Part shown: positions 10,601 through 22,563 of the stretch, in pieces | Numbering within the stretch: the stretch's first letter is position 1 | Layout: every line of letters starts with the position of its first letter | NCBI GenBank assembly: GCA_950295325.1 | Contig: OX485803.1 | Location: forward strand, 40,005,554-40,069,553 | Reading direction: 5' to 3' | Length of the DNA stretch: 64,000 nucleotides | Origin: Polytrichum commune | Lineage: Eukaryota > Streptophyta > Polytrichopsida > Polytrichales > Polytrichaceae | Translations under genes and position numbers: made by a program | The notes under the pieces: model-generated | Told to the model about the DNA's origin: nothing | Seen by the model: the letters and a program-made list of their open reading frames with translations, nothing else | Databases searched by the model: none

Positions 10601-11993
10601 GCCACATGGTAAAGTTTCAAGAATACTTATTTATATAAAAGCTGATGCAGGAAGCGGTTACAATACTGTGAATCAAAAAAACAAAGAGGAGACTTGCCTT
10701 ACACCACCGCATCCACTTTGGTGATACACTTATTAGCTGATATGCTTAGGCTATACTTATCCTATACAAAGAACCAGCCTGGTTGAGTTGTATAAGGCAA
10801 TGCCTATCAAGGCATGTGCTCTTCAGTTCTTCAAAGTAATTGCAATGCATCGTCCTAACTTACATGATAGAAAGTTCACATTATGAGCACACAAACACGG
10901 TTCCTATCACTCATGTAAGTATTCAATTGCAAATGACCATTGACAGATAGACAAAATGTTGAACATTTATCAACCCTCAATCAGAAGGATGTGGGTTTTA
11001 GTGTATCGACCGAGTTAAAACATGATAGAAGTTTGACAAGCTGGTGTAAGCATGGAATCACAATAGACAAATACAAAACTGTGCACTAGTGCTGTATCAA
11101 TTTGCACCACCAACAAGCTCCTTGAATCAGAGCTTTGGTTTTCCTAAAGCACACTTAACAAACCACCTGTGAATAACAGACTCAAGGATGAGAAACCCAA
11201 GGAATCATATATGCTGTGGTCATGGTTGATGGAAGGTATGCAAAGAAATGTGTTAATGTTGCACTGAAATTCCTGATTGATGCAAAGCTCAAAATTTGTC
11301 TTTATATAAAAGAAAAAATAGAAAAAATCTAAAACATCATTTTTAAACATTTTCCAGATCCTCAACTGGTACATGTGGGGTTAAGAAAAACTAGAACACT
11401 AACAAAAGAGTAAATTAATACGAGGCTCTGTCCTGCATGGTAAATCTCGTACTGAAGAAAAATGACTGCAAATAGCCTGCAAAAGTCACTAGACGACACA
11501 AACTGGAACAGGCAAACTTATTCAAATAGACAAGAATCGACTTAAAAACTCCTTGCACCAACAACACTAGCATCCAGGTTTGTGAAGTGGATACTCCTCA
11601 TGCACTCTGTCCCTTGGGGCAGAACCAAATAAAACTGAGACTTAGGGAACTAAATACCATCTGAGGGCCCAGATATACAGAAACATAATAGTGAACACAA
11701 GATTCCGTTCCAGAACGGCAAGAGATCGCCCCAACTCCTGCCACCAATCAGTCGTCCAGATCCACCCAGCTGCCATGTCCTACATGGAACCTCCACAGAA
11801 AACAATTGAATATATCACAGACATAAACAAGAAAGTGAGTCTGCTCCAAAATTACAACTTTACTGAGAAAGAGAAAGTACAAAATTGCAATTGCATCATC
11901 TGATTACATTCTTGCCAGAGGTAGCTGGCTACGTAAACATATCAGACCTGTTCCAAGTCTAAGAGCAATGAATTTGAGACCAGCAGAAGTGGG

Positions 11994-13751
11994 TTATGCA
12001 GGCGGTGACACACTAGGCCTTTCAGCTGTGGGAGTACTCAGCTTGACTCCCATCTTCTTGAAGGGTTTAGGATCATCCACCAAAGTTTCTTGTCTCCTCT
12101 TGGCACCAGAAAAGGCAAGCTCCCTCTCTTCACTATCTTCAGAGAATCTATCCTCCACATCAATTTCACCAACTGAAGTTCCTGAGGTTGCTTTCTGCAG
12201 TGGACTTGACTGAGCTGTGCGCAATGTAGGCCCAGAGCCTGGCCGCCCTACCATGCCAGCTGGCCTTGGAGGCCTTGCTGGTCGGACACCATTGGGGAAG
12301 ACATAGGACGGAATCTGCTTTCGGCGAACATGAGAAACATGAAGGTCCATCCCATCTTTCCACATCATGTACTGCATGACAGATGCTTTGAACTCTGTTA
12401 CAGTAGCCCGAATGTCAAATTGCTGCTGAGTGCCTTGCTTCCGCTGCAACCCCATAAAAAATGAACAATGCTGACCCTTCTTGCTGGTATCCACAAACTC
12501 ATTTGGATATGGATGGCACTGGAGCATGCCATATGTGTCCCTCTCAATCTTCAGAGTTAGCTGTCTCAGCCGAGACTCTACCCATCCTTTCCATTTCCGT
12601 AGATCATCGTCATCTGCCGCTGTGATGTCAATTTGTAAGTAATTTTTGTATGTCTCAAAGAAGGGATATGTCTCAAACAATTGGCTCCAATCCGCTTTAT
12701 TTGTTTCTACAGACTCGCACACTGCATTGCCATGCTGAAACTCTTCCGTCATCACACGCAGTGTACTGGTGGACACATTGTAACTGGAATTCATGCAGGG
12801 GTAGGTGGGAGTGATGATGGGCATCAGATGTGTCCTGTCCCTTGGATTCTTTCGTGGATCCCAAACAGGTAATCCAAAAGTCCCCTCTTCAATTGCACAT
12901 AGCATCACCGGGTTTGGCCAACGCCATTGTTTGTAGACTCGGAAGAACCTTGACACAAGCATGCTTGGTACAGCATTTGGGTATAATTGGCATATGCGAG
13001 CCACAAGTAAGGCCCAGTTAACACCTCCCAGGAATCCAGTCACATTTGAATACACACCTCTCCTCTTTGCCCACAGCTTCACACACCTTAGAGTTGTACG
13101 AAAATGCTGAATATTAGGAACAAGACGCAAAATCTGATCTGTCACACGGCAACCGTTCAAACTCCGCACACTCTGCTCATCCACGTTTTGTAAAATGGAG
13201 TCGTGAGATATGTCCAAGTCTTCAGGTATGGCCCACAATGAAAGCCTTGCATACAGGAGATCAATGGAGATTCCGTTGAACTTAAAACTCAACACAGGTA
13301 CATGAGCATCTGGTACAGGGTGAAGCTCAGTAACTCCTTCGGTTTTCTCCAGCAATTCATGCAACTCTATAAAAAAATCTACCTCACGACTAGCATGGCG
13401 CGGACCAACACAAAGGGTATCTATATCTGCACCTGGTCCATGTACACCAAGGCGGTACGAACCAAAGGTGAAGATCTTAGCATTGGCTTCCTGTACCAAC
13501 TGCTCATTGAGGCCTTGCTTCCTTGTCACCATCTTAACCCATGTCTTCACAATCACATCCAGGCGCCCAAGTACTTCTTCTCGTTCCACAGCTTCCTCTC
13601 GACTCTCGTACAGCCCCAAGGTCATCAAACACTTCTCCAGCTCCTCAGTTTTGATGAGGTCCACTGGTGTAGGACCTGTTGTCGAAATTGGTTCTGTCAC
13701 TCCAAGATACTGCCCAGCAGCCTGCATCCCTGCTTGCTTGGTGGAGGCCAT
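11994..13751 (-). CDS. Nuclear poly(A) polymerase, intronless coding region
   Basis: One uninterrupted frame encodes 585 residues. It adds adenosines to cleaved pre-mRNA 3' ends using ATP, normally with the cleavage and polyadenylation complex in the nucleus. The catalytic signature is complete: FGSYRLGVHGPGADID near residues 96-111 gives the G97-S98 pair and Asp109 and Asp111, and the third carboxylate is Asp164 in SIDLLYARL. The central domain (TGFLGGVNWALLVARIC) and the RNA-binding domain (about residues 350-505) follow. The C-terminal tail of about 80 residues is rich in Ser, Pro and charged residues and has basic patches (AKRR, KPFKK) that may act as a nuclear signal; it is shorter than in the longest plant nuclear enzymes. 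Angiosperm relatives have many introns, so the intronless state is notable. The upstream 3 kb may contain leader introns. Confidence 0.95.
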   Translation of the reverse strand: MASTKQAGMQAAGQYLGVTEPISTTGPTPVDLIKTEELEKCLMTLGLYESREEAVEREEVLGRLDVIVKTWVKMVTRKQGLNEQLVQEANAKIFTFGSYRLGVHGPGADIDTLCVGPRHASREVDFFIELHELLEKTEGVTELHPVPDAHVPVLSFKFNGISIDLLYARLSLWAIPEDLDISHDSILQNVDEQSVRSLNGCRVTDQILRLVPNIQHFRTTLRCVKLWAKRRGVYSNVTGFLGGVNWALLVARICQLYPNAVPSMLVSRFFRVYKQWRWPNPVMLCAIEEGTFGLPVWDPRKNPRDRTHLMPIITPTYPCMNSSYNVSTSTLRVMTEEFQHGNAVCESVETNKADWSQLFETYPFFETYKNYLQIDITAADDDDLRKWKGWVESRLRQLTLKIERDTYGMLQCHPYPNEFVDTSKKGQHCSFFMGLQRKQGTQQQFDIRATVTEFKASVMQYMMWKDGMDLHVSHVRRKQIPSYVFPNGVRPARPPRPAGMVGRPGSGPTLRTAQSSPLQKATSGTSVGEIDVEDRFSEDSEERELAFSGAKRRQETLVDDPKPFKKMGVKLSTPTAERPSVSPPA

Positions 13752-16300
13752 TGATCAATTCTGGACTCGCAACCGTGGATCAACAAAGGGTTTTCCAAAG
13801 GCCCTTCTTCAGATTCCTCTGAAAGTATGGAGATGTCTTTGAGATTGAGTAAATATGGCGAACCTGGCCTTTACTCTCAAGGCCAGGTCCTCACAAATTA
13901 AGGGTCTCGAAGGCTTTCTGAACTCTTGACCCTGCTCTATAACAGGGTCTACACATACATTAGACTGGTATGTATAAGGTTTGAAGTAGCCAAAATTAAC
14001 TTGGACTACAGTTGTTAAGGGCATTTTTCTTCATCTGTACCTTTAAATCCACTGAAACTGCCACTTTTCTGATAGGATGAAAGAGATGTCAGACGTCTTA
14101 AGTCCCTAATGAAGAACTAGGATAACCGTCAGAAGATGAGACTACAACAACTTCAACTTGCCAAGGGCTGAGTTTACAGATTCATGAAGTTCAAGAGCAA
14201 AGAAATTCTAGTTGCTAGGGTAAAACGACTGCTACAATTATTTTCTTTTGGGATTTTACAACTAGCCTAAGACTATCAAATTTGAACATTAGTGCTCATG
14301 TTGTCAGAGCCAACCAGATTGTCCATACAAATTTGGGCGTATAGATGTAGATTGAAGTTCATAGTGGCTCCGCATCATTCCCAGCAATTTCAGAACCATA
14401 CATAAATGTATATTAGAACTGCATCTGACACAGGACAACCTTCCTAATGGACTGGCTCGATCAAAATCTAAAACTGAGGGTGGACCCTGCGCCAGAGGAA
14501 TGATGGGGGAGTCGCACGCCACATGGAAACACAGAATCTTGGAAAAAAGAAGGCAGAAACAAGAAACACAACCACCAACAAGGAACAAAATATTAGCCAC
14601 CAGAAGCAGACCTCAATGCCAAAATGCACAGAATCTTCTTCAAAACAGGGCCTATTCTGCTTATAGGAGCTAATACTCTTGTTGGGAGATGGAAAATAAC
14701 GATAACCAGCTAGCTGGGTGTCGTAACAACACTGAATAAGGATGGGGTAACATGAAAATGCGATCAGCAATCCATCTACAAAGGCATCTAGAGATGTACA
14801 ATATCGTCCCAACTGCAATCCTAAGGCTAGAAGAAAAGTTTCATTGAATAGCAACAATAAAAGGTTTCAGTTTGACTCTTCTGACATTACTACACTCTTG
14901 CCTGTCCTCCACCAGGGACATGCACAAAGTGCCGACAATACCCCAACAATAGACAGAAGCCTGTACCTTTAGACAGATAGACATCATCTTTCAGATGGCT
15001 GCGAGCGATCTCCATTTTTGTCACACAATTGAACAGAAATGATGGCTGCACTTGTCACTCATACGAAGACTGCTACTTGTCTATTTTCAAAATACGACCT
15101 CCTGTATCATACAGCCAGTAACTTGGTGAGGGTAGTGACAAAAAGCTCACTCTCAAGCCCATTGTGACTAGAACTATCAATGTAGACACGGTATCTGTGT
15201 CAGTGTGTGCAGCACCATTTGCTTTTCTTGACCTCAGAAAATTGATTCATTTAAAGGAAAGGCAAGGTTATCCTCATTTGCTGCATCCTACCCATGTAAT
15301 AAAAGTAGCTCACCGGCTAGGTGCAGAGGAAGAGGAACGATTACCCAGATATCAAAGACCCCCTTAAAAAAGTACACCCATATACCCTACAACATAACTC
15401 TACTGTAAACCGATTTCAAACTGCGACAATTTGACATCCTTCCAATATAGTCAACCTTCAAGCAGAAAACGTATATTGGTTGTCACTTAGAGACTGAAAC
15501 CAGGTTTAGTGATGTGTAGTAAGGGAGACGATGTAAATTAAAAAGTAATTTGTGATGGGCCACCCCTGTATCCCAGTACAAACCCCTTAAAATTCAACAA
15601 GACAACCCTGGGAAAACAGCAGTTTCCTACTCTGCAGTAGTAACCAAAATAATGAAAAAGTGATTTAAGCCCCATCCAGTTCCATACCTACACAACCCTA
15701 AATCTACAGCTCCATAGAAATTCAATGGAAATAGCTCCAGAAACGTGTTGAAATGACAGCCAGAGGTTAAGTCCTACAATATTCAGCTCATGAGCTCCTA
15801 TGCAATTTGCAACTGCAAAATATTCGTGAAATTATGCAGTATGAGATGCTTTATTCACACACTACCTCCACATGCGTCCTCCTCATCCAAATTATGAAGT
15901 TTTAATGATAGTGCGACCATAAGAGAGGAAAACTCAGAATGACTTGCCTGTATTAAAAAGTGCACCTTCACAAAGGTTCCTTCCTATTGCACTATATTAT
16001 CAACCTCCGCATTGAAAGGACACTCTACAAGTAATGAAGACAAACCCTAGCACTACATAATGAAACACTAAAGCCATGGTCAATTTGACACACAGCTCTG
16101 TCTTCTTCTCAATTTGTAGTCGAAAGAAAGCTATGAGCAAGGCTCAATCCCTCCACAAATAAGTCCAACACTCCTAAAGCGTGGTCAACAGAAGAATATG
16201 TCACTTTCCCCATATCCTTAAGAAACACTCGAACGAATTCACCTGACCTCAAACTATTCAAAAACACGTCGATCCCTAATCACCCCCCGCAACCGACATG
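13752..16300. other. Gene-free interval upstream of poly(A) polymerase
   Basis: There is no supported reading frame on either strand and no recognisable repeat copy. It may contain a leader intron of the poly(A) polymerase gene if transcription starts in the GC-rich block at 16300-16890, but no convincing pyrimidine tract lies just before the start codon. Confidence 0.4.
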
Positions 16301-16890
16301 ACTACAAACAAAGGTGTCCGAACTTACAAGTCTCTATAGAGAAAGAGAGAAAGGAGAGAGAGAGAGAAGAGAGAAACGAGAGCTGCGAGAGTTGAGCAAA
16401 ACATCATCCGGCACTTCATCATCCGGGTTGCAACAGATGCAGAGAAACAGAAACAGACACGTACTCATAGTTAGTTCCCTCGCTGATTTGGGGTTCCCTT
16501 GCCCCGAAAGTCAACACTGCAAAAATCGTCCTCCCGGGCTCAAATCGGGGCCGAAAACGTTCGTGTTTTTTTTGTCCAGCAGGGCAGCAAGACGGACGGG
16601 GGCTGGTACGACGAGTGCTGTGCGCCTACGGCGTGGCCATGGCTTTGGCGATGGCGGGGCTGGGGGATCGGGGCGGGGCGGGACGAGGTCCGATGGCGCT
16701 CGGCATTCGTCCCGCGGCCAAAGCGCGAAAGACTAAACCCTCATAACCCTAGAAATTCGGCCCTTGTAGCACCTCCGTCACCGGCTGGCCCGGTTCCCGG
16801 TCGCGCCCCTGTCACTACCTTTGGTCGGCTACTGGTTGGTGGAGAGGAGGGAGGGCCTGTTGCATACGAGCGTAGTAAGTTACTAACTCT
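16300..16890 (-). promoter_or_regulatory. GC-rich promoter-like block with GA tract and telo-box
   Basis: Base composition rises sharply to GC-rich and CpG-rich here, unlike its surroundings. A purine tract of GAGAGA type lies at 16337-16385 and an AACCCTAG telo-box-like motif at 16745-16752. Similar signals mark transcription starts of plant housekeeping genes. The nearest gene on the minus strand is poly(A) polymerase. The plus-strand open frames here look like composition artefacts. Confidence 0.45.
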
Positions 16891-16929
16891 CTAAGGTTTG
16901 TGCATGAGGTAGATGGGTCTTTGAATGGT

Positions 16930-17290
16930 TACTTCTTTCCACTAGCCCACTTCTCCTAGGATATCAAACACACGATGATTATTAGTACGACATGGTTAGC
17001 AAATCCAAATTGAGGTCATAGCCACTTTCCTCGTAAGTTTTGGAGTTCATATGAATATCTTACTCACTATCACAACGAGGATTCTCATGTTCATTAAATG
17101 GTCATATGGATTTCCCCGATTGTGTTGATTATTGAACCTATAATGATTAGCATGTTTTGAGCATGCAATTCAAACTTTTTTAAACATGGTCTTCTTGATA
17201 TTCTCTCTTGGAGCAACCTTAAACCATGTACCACTGAAATATAGGTAGCCGATTAAGAAAAATAACTCAATAAGGGTTGTCCACCTTACT
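16930..17290 (+). repeat. R2 dispersed repeat, fullest copy
   Basis: This is one of the two most complete R2 copies. In order it carries GATATCAAACAC, TTAGCAAATCCAAATT, CATAGCCACTTTCCTCGT, ATTATTGAACC, TAGCATGTTTTGAGCAT and CACTGAAATATAGGTAGCC. No terminal inverted repeat, poly-A tail or coding frame is evident. Confidence 0.7.
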
Positions 17291-17395
17291 AGAGGGAGAG
17301 AATTATCGCATATGAGCATGAGGGCAGTCGAGTCATTTGAGATGACTTGGCCAAACCCATAGAGGATCCAGCTTTTATATTGGATATGTGGGAGG

Positions 17396-17396
<1 letters not shown>

Positions 17397-17440
<44 letters not shown>
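17397..17440. repeat. CT dinucleotide microsatellite
   Basis: About 22 CT units in a row. Confidence 0.97.
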
Positions 17441-17444
<4 letters not shown>

Positions 17445-18040
17445 ATAATCACTCTCAATTAGAGTTTTCTTTAAAGAATCTCAAAAAGTATTGCTTTGTT
17501 ACGGAAGTTTTATGTTCATAGTGTTTAAGGATGATTCAAGTGATGTCAAAACCTCCAATTTTGGTGAAACGAAGAGGACATTGTACCATGCCTTTACTCA
17601 AGCACATGACGTTCGTCCAACTTACCACATAAATGACCTATAGGCGCACACAGAATATCACACATGTTCTTCTTCCCCATTATCCCTATATATAGAAAAT
17701 TATATATACAAGGATCCTTTTACTTTACTTTTTGCATCTTCCTTTTATTTTATGATCTTCCTTTTATCGTAACTATCAAACTCCTCATCCATCCACTCTC
17801 CTTAGCCTTGTATATTCATCCCTACATCTTTCCATCATCTTTCATTTCCTATTTCCCAATTAGTCCATAACAAATGTGTTGATTTGGCTACATGATGTTT
17901 AGATAAATGTGAATTGCATCGCAATCTCTTGAACGACTAATCTTTGAGATGTATGTGGGTCCATGAATAAAAGGCTTTGATTGGTAGACCCATTTAGCAC
18001 ATATTGACAATCTCATGTATGACCATATTTATTTATTTGT

Positions 18041-18070
18041 GTGTGTGTGTGTTTTGGGGGGGGGGGGGGA
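18041..18070. repeat. GT run followed by a G homopolymer
   Basis: A short GT repeat is followed by TTTT and a run of about 13 G. Such a run is prone to assembly error. Confidence 0.9.
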
Positions 18071-18269
18071 TATGAAGGTATGCTTGACCACAACAATCAA
18101 TGAAAGGGAAAAGTGCTCATCACAACTATCACTTCTTATGGAGAGATGGTAAGAACTTCCAGGTTGAATGCAACCTGAGAGCACATATGCTATTTGAAAC
18201 ACAAGTTTAATTTTTGAACAATATTATGATCATGTTAGACTATCTAACTTGGGTTTTTTAATTGTTTAT

Positions 18270-18470
18270 GATATTTAGTGTCACTTACTATTTGGAGTTA
18301 CATAGTGCTATAACATTTTACTATGGATCTCACTTTCTACTAACAAAGGTCAAATTGGTTGTTTGGACACTATATAACATTAACATTTTTACTTGGTAGA
18401 AATCTACACTAACAATAAAATGTTATAGCAATGCATAACTCCAAATAGTAAGTGACACTAAACACCATAA
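18270..18470. repeat. R5 short inverted-repeat element (MITE-like)
   Basis: The ends TAGTGTCACTTACTATTTGG and the inverse CCAAATAGTAAGTGACACTA are perfect 20-base inverted repeats, extended inward by GAGTTA and GCTATAACATTTTA. The element is about 195 bases with a unique centre. It is non-coding. Confidence 0.85.
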
Positions 18471-19755
18471 CACAATGTAGTTGTTTGTTAATTGGTGAAG
18501 GGAAGGGTTAGTCACTTACCAATTCTATCAAAAGATATGAACCAAAAATGGTTTCTCTGATTGTGGGAATAGAGTTGTGGTTAATTTATAAACACCTTTG
18601 AATTTGATATAGTTTCTAGATCGGTTATATAGCTAAGGTTACTTCATGTAAAACATAATTTTTTTCAATATAAAGTGTGAGCAAAGGATCAAAGCACATC
18701 CATACAAAGACTTAAGGGCACACTTCCATGTGTTGACAAAATCAGCAAAAACCACTAGATGACCAGTGGTATATGCAATGACTAGTGGTATATGCTTGTG
18801 TGATTGCTTAGGGTGGTATAGGAAGGTTCTCAAATACTTCTAATATGTGCATGGGGATTTGGGTGGCCCCGACTACTATACTGAAGTGTACTATGTTATT
18901 TATGCGTGCTATGCATGTTATGAGTCCAATTGTCAAATTCAAGTATGTATGTTTTTGTACAACCAAAATAGGTTTTCTAAAAAATCTACCATGCTAAAAC
19001 ATTATGTTGCTTACACTGTATAAATAACAATATGGTCAATAAAATTGACAAAAACAACACTATTCTTTATAAATGCAATGAAATGTCTTAGTATGAATAA
19101 AAATTCATTTAAACTTTTGAAATAATATCTAAGATTAAAATGCATGATTAAAATTTTCTCATCTAAAAGAAAAAAATATGTAATTTTTATTCACAAACAA
19201 ACAATCTTCGATTAAATGATAAGAGTGTCATTTGGGTTAATTTTGATTTTAATAAAACTAGCGGTCCCAATGTTTTCCAATTGGAAAGTCTAATTACCTT
19301 AGCAGTGCGTTTTCAATTCTCAATCCGTGAATAACCATAGATCACATCATTAAAACACTGTTGCAAAAATTTAGGCCAAAAGTATGTTAATGTTTGTTGT
19401 TTATTTTAGAATGATAGGAAAGAAAGTTTTGCACATGAAAGCACCAATGTTACATATTTGTGTTGCAAATCAAAATCAAAATCCAAGAACTTCCTTATAT
19501 TGAACATATTCAAGTTATTCAAGTTATAACACATCTAAAAAATTATGTATTTCTAAATGAATCTTATAATCTACAAAAGTAAAACCAATACGAGGGTGCC
19601 TTACTCAAATTATAATCAATTTTTGTATGGCAAAGTCCATATGACTCATTCCGATATTTAGGCACACATAAACTAATTGGGAAGAGAGCAAAACCTAGTG
19701 TAAAAAACCAAATACAATAGATTTGGGTTGGTTTTCTTGAGATCTATTATTGAAA

Positions 19756-20090
19756 GGACCACTACACACACAAGCCAAGGTCCATGACCATGTAATTGTG
19801 AGGGCCCTTAATTCTCATCCAAAGTTCGTGCCACCAACATGGTCTACCGGAATTTGTATAAGATCTACCTCTTGGAGGTGGGCCTCATGCAAATTCTAGC
19901 AGACCATGAAACATTATTTCTAATATGGCATGTAGGAATCCATGTAGACTTTTCATCCATGATGATTTTTTCATGCCCTTAGGCCTTCACCTTTTAGTGT
20001 CAAATGAACTTGGACGGTCTCAACCTTTTAACCAACGAGAAATTTTAGAATGCAATAGTCACGGGCCTTCAATCTCATGTTTGAAGTGGT
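19756..20090 (-). repeat. R3 inverted-repeat element, partial copy
   Basis: It begins GGACCACTACACACACAAGCC and ends in TTTGAAGTGGT. The interior, including CTTGGAGGTGGGCCTCATGC and GCAGACCATGAAACAT, is the inverse of the R3 copy at 20689-21187, with deletions. Confidence 0.65.
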
Positions 20091-20499
20091 TATTGCGCAC
20101 TGAACTCCTTTTGTATTAGGTGATAAACTTAATTTGACCATATACGACCCAAATCTTGGATTTTATAAAAGTTTGTGCATGTCACAATGTGAATTCTCTT
20201 GCTACCAATCTTTCAGATGCTTTTAAAGGTATGACAACATGCTTGTCATGTTTTCATTTATTATCATAATTATTCACGAGATACTCCGTGATCGGCCTAT
20301 GCAAGTCTAGCTTAGTCCACTGACACCCCACAAAATCAAATATGACAAGTTTACTAAAAAACAATTATAGCCCAACCTAACTCTCTTAGCATGTTTAGTT
20401 AAGCCTTAAGAGAACTCGAATGACTATTCAAATTATTCTCATTGAGTTTGGTATGGATCAAAAAATTGTCACCAAAAGAAATGTGTTCAAAAAAGATAA

Positions 20500-21260
20500 A
20501 ACTTCGTACTCATAATATGCTAACCATTCTAACATCAAGCATCGACATGATTGAGGAGACCTATATGACCACTTAATAAGCACGAGGATCTTCACTTTGC
20601 TAATGAATCAAATATTCATATGAGCTTCAAGAATTATGAGGAAAGTGGCTACGGCCTCGATTTGGAATTGCAAACCATCTCGTACTAAGGGCCACTTCAC
20701 ACACGAGACTAAGAGCCCATGACCATTACACTTCAAGCACTCTCATTGGTGGAAATGGCGGAGACGGTCCAAGTTCGCTTCACACTACGCTTGAGGGACC
20801 AACGGAGCATGTGAATGCAAGGTGGATGTAAAGTCCACATAGATTCCTACATGGCACTGAATGGATTGTGTTTCATGGTCACTTGGATTATTTTCAAAAA
20901 CCACCTCTTAGAGGTAGACCTAACACAAAACTGGGAGACCATGGCACTCCGAATGCTCACAACCATTGGTTCATTCTATTTCATCATGTGTGAAGACCCG
21001 CATGAATAAAAAATCATTGAATTAGCACTTGGTTGAGGGCCCAATCACTTATGACTTCACACTACACTTGAGAGCCCGTGACCACATTACATGATTTTGG
21101 AGGTGTGTTAGGACAACCTTTGGACAATTTCTTTTGGGCTCTCACAATTTCATAGTCACGGCTCTTGGCTCGTGTGTGAAGTGGCCCTAACTCTCAATTG
21201 CATGTTTTGTATCCTATGAGAAGTGCGTGTAGAGAGGAAAGTATCCATATTACACACCTT
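20500..21260 (-). repeat. R2 dispersed repeat, inverted, interrupted by R3
   Basis: The left part (20500-20688) and right part (21191-21260) are consecutive segments of an inverted R2 copy. GCTAACCATTCTA, GAGGAAAGTGGCTA and GTATCCTATGAGAAGTG match 16930-17150 reversed. The gap is exactly one R3 element with a TAA duplication. Confidence 0.75.
20689..21187 (+). mobile_element. R3 terminal-inverted-repeat element with TAA target duplication
   Basis: The element is 499 bases. The ends are GGGCCACTTCACACACGAG and its inverse CTCGTGTGTGAAGTGGCCC, with TAA on both sides (20686-20688 and 21188-21190). A three-base TWA target and GGGCC-type ends fit non-autonomous PIF/Harbinger elements. It has no transposase frame. 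It is inserted in an R2 copy. Confidence 0.8.
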
Positions 21261-21358
21261 AATGATGAGTGGATAAGTCACACGGTCATATCACTCTTTA
21301 GGTGTACTTTGGGATCCACTTCACCTTCAATTATATACAAGGTCGCATTCAAGACTAA

Positions 21359-22563
21359 GGGGCGGTTTACACTATGGACCATGAAGTTGGACCAGGGCTC
21401 TGCAAGGCAGCTGATTGGCTCTTGAAGTTGTCCCGGGACAACTTCGGTTTACACTAAGGAAAAAATGGCAGAGGGACCATGGAGGTTGAGGTCCCCAAAA
21501 TATAATTTTTAAGGCCTAATAAATGCACTGACATGGTCCAACGGGTTTTACGTTGAGAGAGGCAAGAGAGGTGGTCTGGTAGGAAAAGGCAAGGGCCCAT
21601 GTCAGAGAAATGCCATTTCAAGAATGTTTTAATGAATCTACCTTTTATGTGCCTTAATTATATTATAGCCCATGAGACATACCAGCACTATCTTGCCCTA
21701 CCCTTTAAACCCGCTTACACGTGTTTCATCAAACAACGCGGGACATCTAGAACTCAAGAATTCAAGTGCAGATTTGTTTTTTTGGTCTACCAGCTGCAAT
21801 GTTTGGAATTTGGAGGCGTGTAATGTACCGTTGGAAAGGTCTTGAAAATACCTTTCCAACGGTATATTACACGCCCCAAAATGTTTAAAAACTACAGTTG
21901 CAAAAGAATAAAGAAAAATACATAGTCGTTTAGTGATTGTAGATCAGGGTGGTCAAAAGAAGCGCAATGGGAAATCTTCTAACATTAATTATCAAAGAAT
22001 TGAAATTTAGTGTTGAGCAAGGTTGGGTGGTAACAACATTAGATATAATCAAACACTAAATATCCTATTTAGTGTAGTGAAACACAAGGTACATGTCACA
22101 TGTACAATTGAATCACTCATTTTCTTTTTGTAAAAATTGTTGTGAGAAGATTTGCAAGCCACATCTTCGACACATTTAACAAGAAGTGAAGATAGTTGAA
22201 GCCTAAGAGATGACAAGAGAATGATCAAACTTTAAGGCGAAAAGAAGAAAAAACTAATTGACAAGATAAGTGAAGGCATATGCAGGCAAGTGAAGGCAAA
22301 TTGAAGTCAACAAAATGGTCAAACTTCATTTTTCCCCAAAACTGCCCTTTTTGGGCTTATATTAAAAAAATCAGCACATCCACTTCTTGCCGCATGGTCA
22401 TTCTTCATGGTCCACATTCGGTTTACACCTAGTGAAGGGCCCATGAACCATGAAAACTAATATTTTAGTAACTCGGACCATGGAAGTCACCCCATGAAGT
22501 TGTCCCACGCAAAATAGGCCTCTTACGTGGGACGACTTCATGGTCCATAGTGTAAACCACCCC
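21359..22563 (+). mobile_element. R4 terminal-inverted-repeat element, left copy of inverted pair
   Basis: The element is 1205 bases. It starts GGGGCGGTTTACACTATGG and ends with the inverse CCATAGTGTAAACCACCCC, flanked by TAA at 21356-21358 and 22564-22566. This fits a PIF/Harbinger-type non-autonomous element. Inside are a 26-base-arm hairpin (21808-21880), a 74-codon open frame of no recognisable function at 21599-21823, and a nested R6 end near 22050-22080. It is closely similar to 22881-24102 in reverse. Confidence 0.85.
21808..21880. repeat. Strong hairpin inside R4 left copy
   Basis: GGCGTGTAATGTACCGTTGG on the left pairs with CCAACGGTATATTACACGCC on the right, with further pairing inward (AAAGGT/ACCTTT) and a loop of about nine bases. 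The equivalent hairpin in the right copy is at 23580-23653. Confidence 0.9.

Noticed and set aside
13302-13842. Plus-strand frames of 124-150 codons
   Set aside because: They are shadows of the poly(A) polymerase coding region on the opposite strand.
16314-16894. Two overlapping plus-strand frames of 130-140 codons
   Set aside because: Open only because of GC-rich composition; low-complexity Arg/Gly/Ser content, no domain, and the block looks like a promoter or leader.
21599-21823. 74-codon frame conserved in both long R4 copies as a possible small gene
   Set aside because: Conservation is explained by recent common origin of the two elements; the peptide has no recognisable motif and includes element sequence with a neighbouring hairpin.
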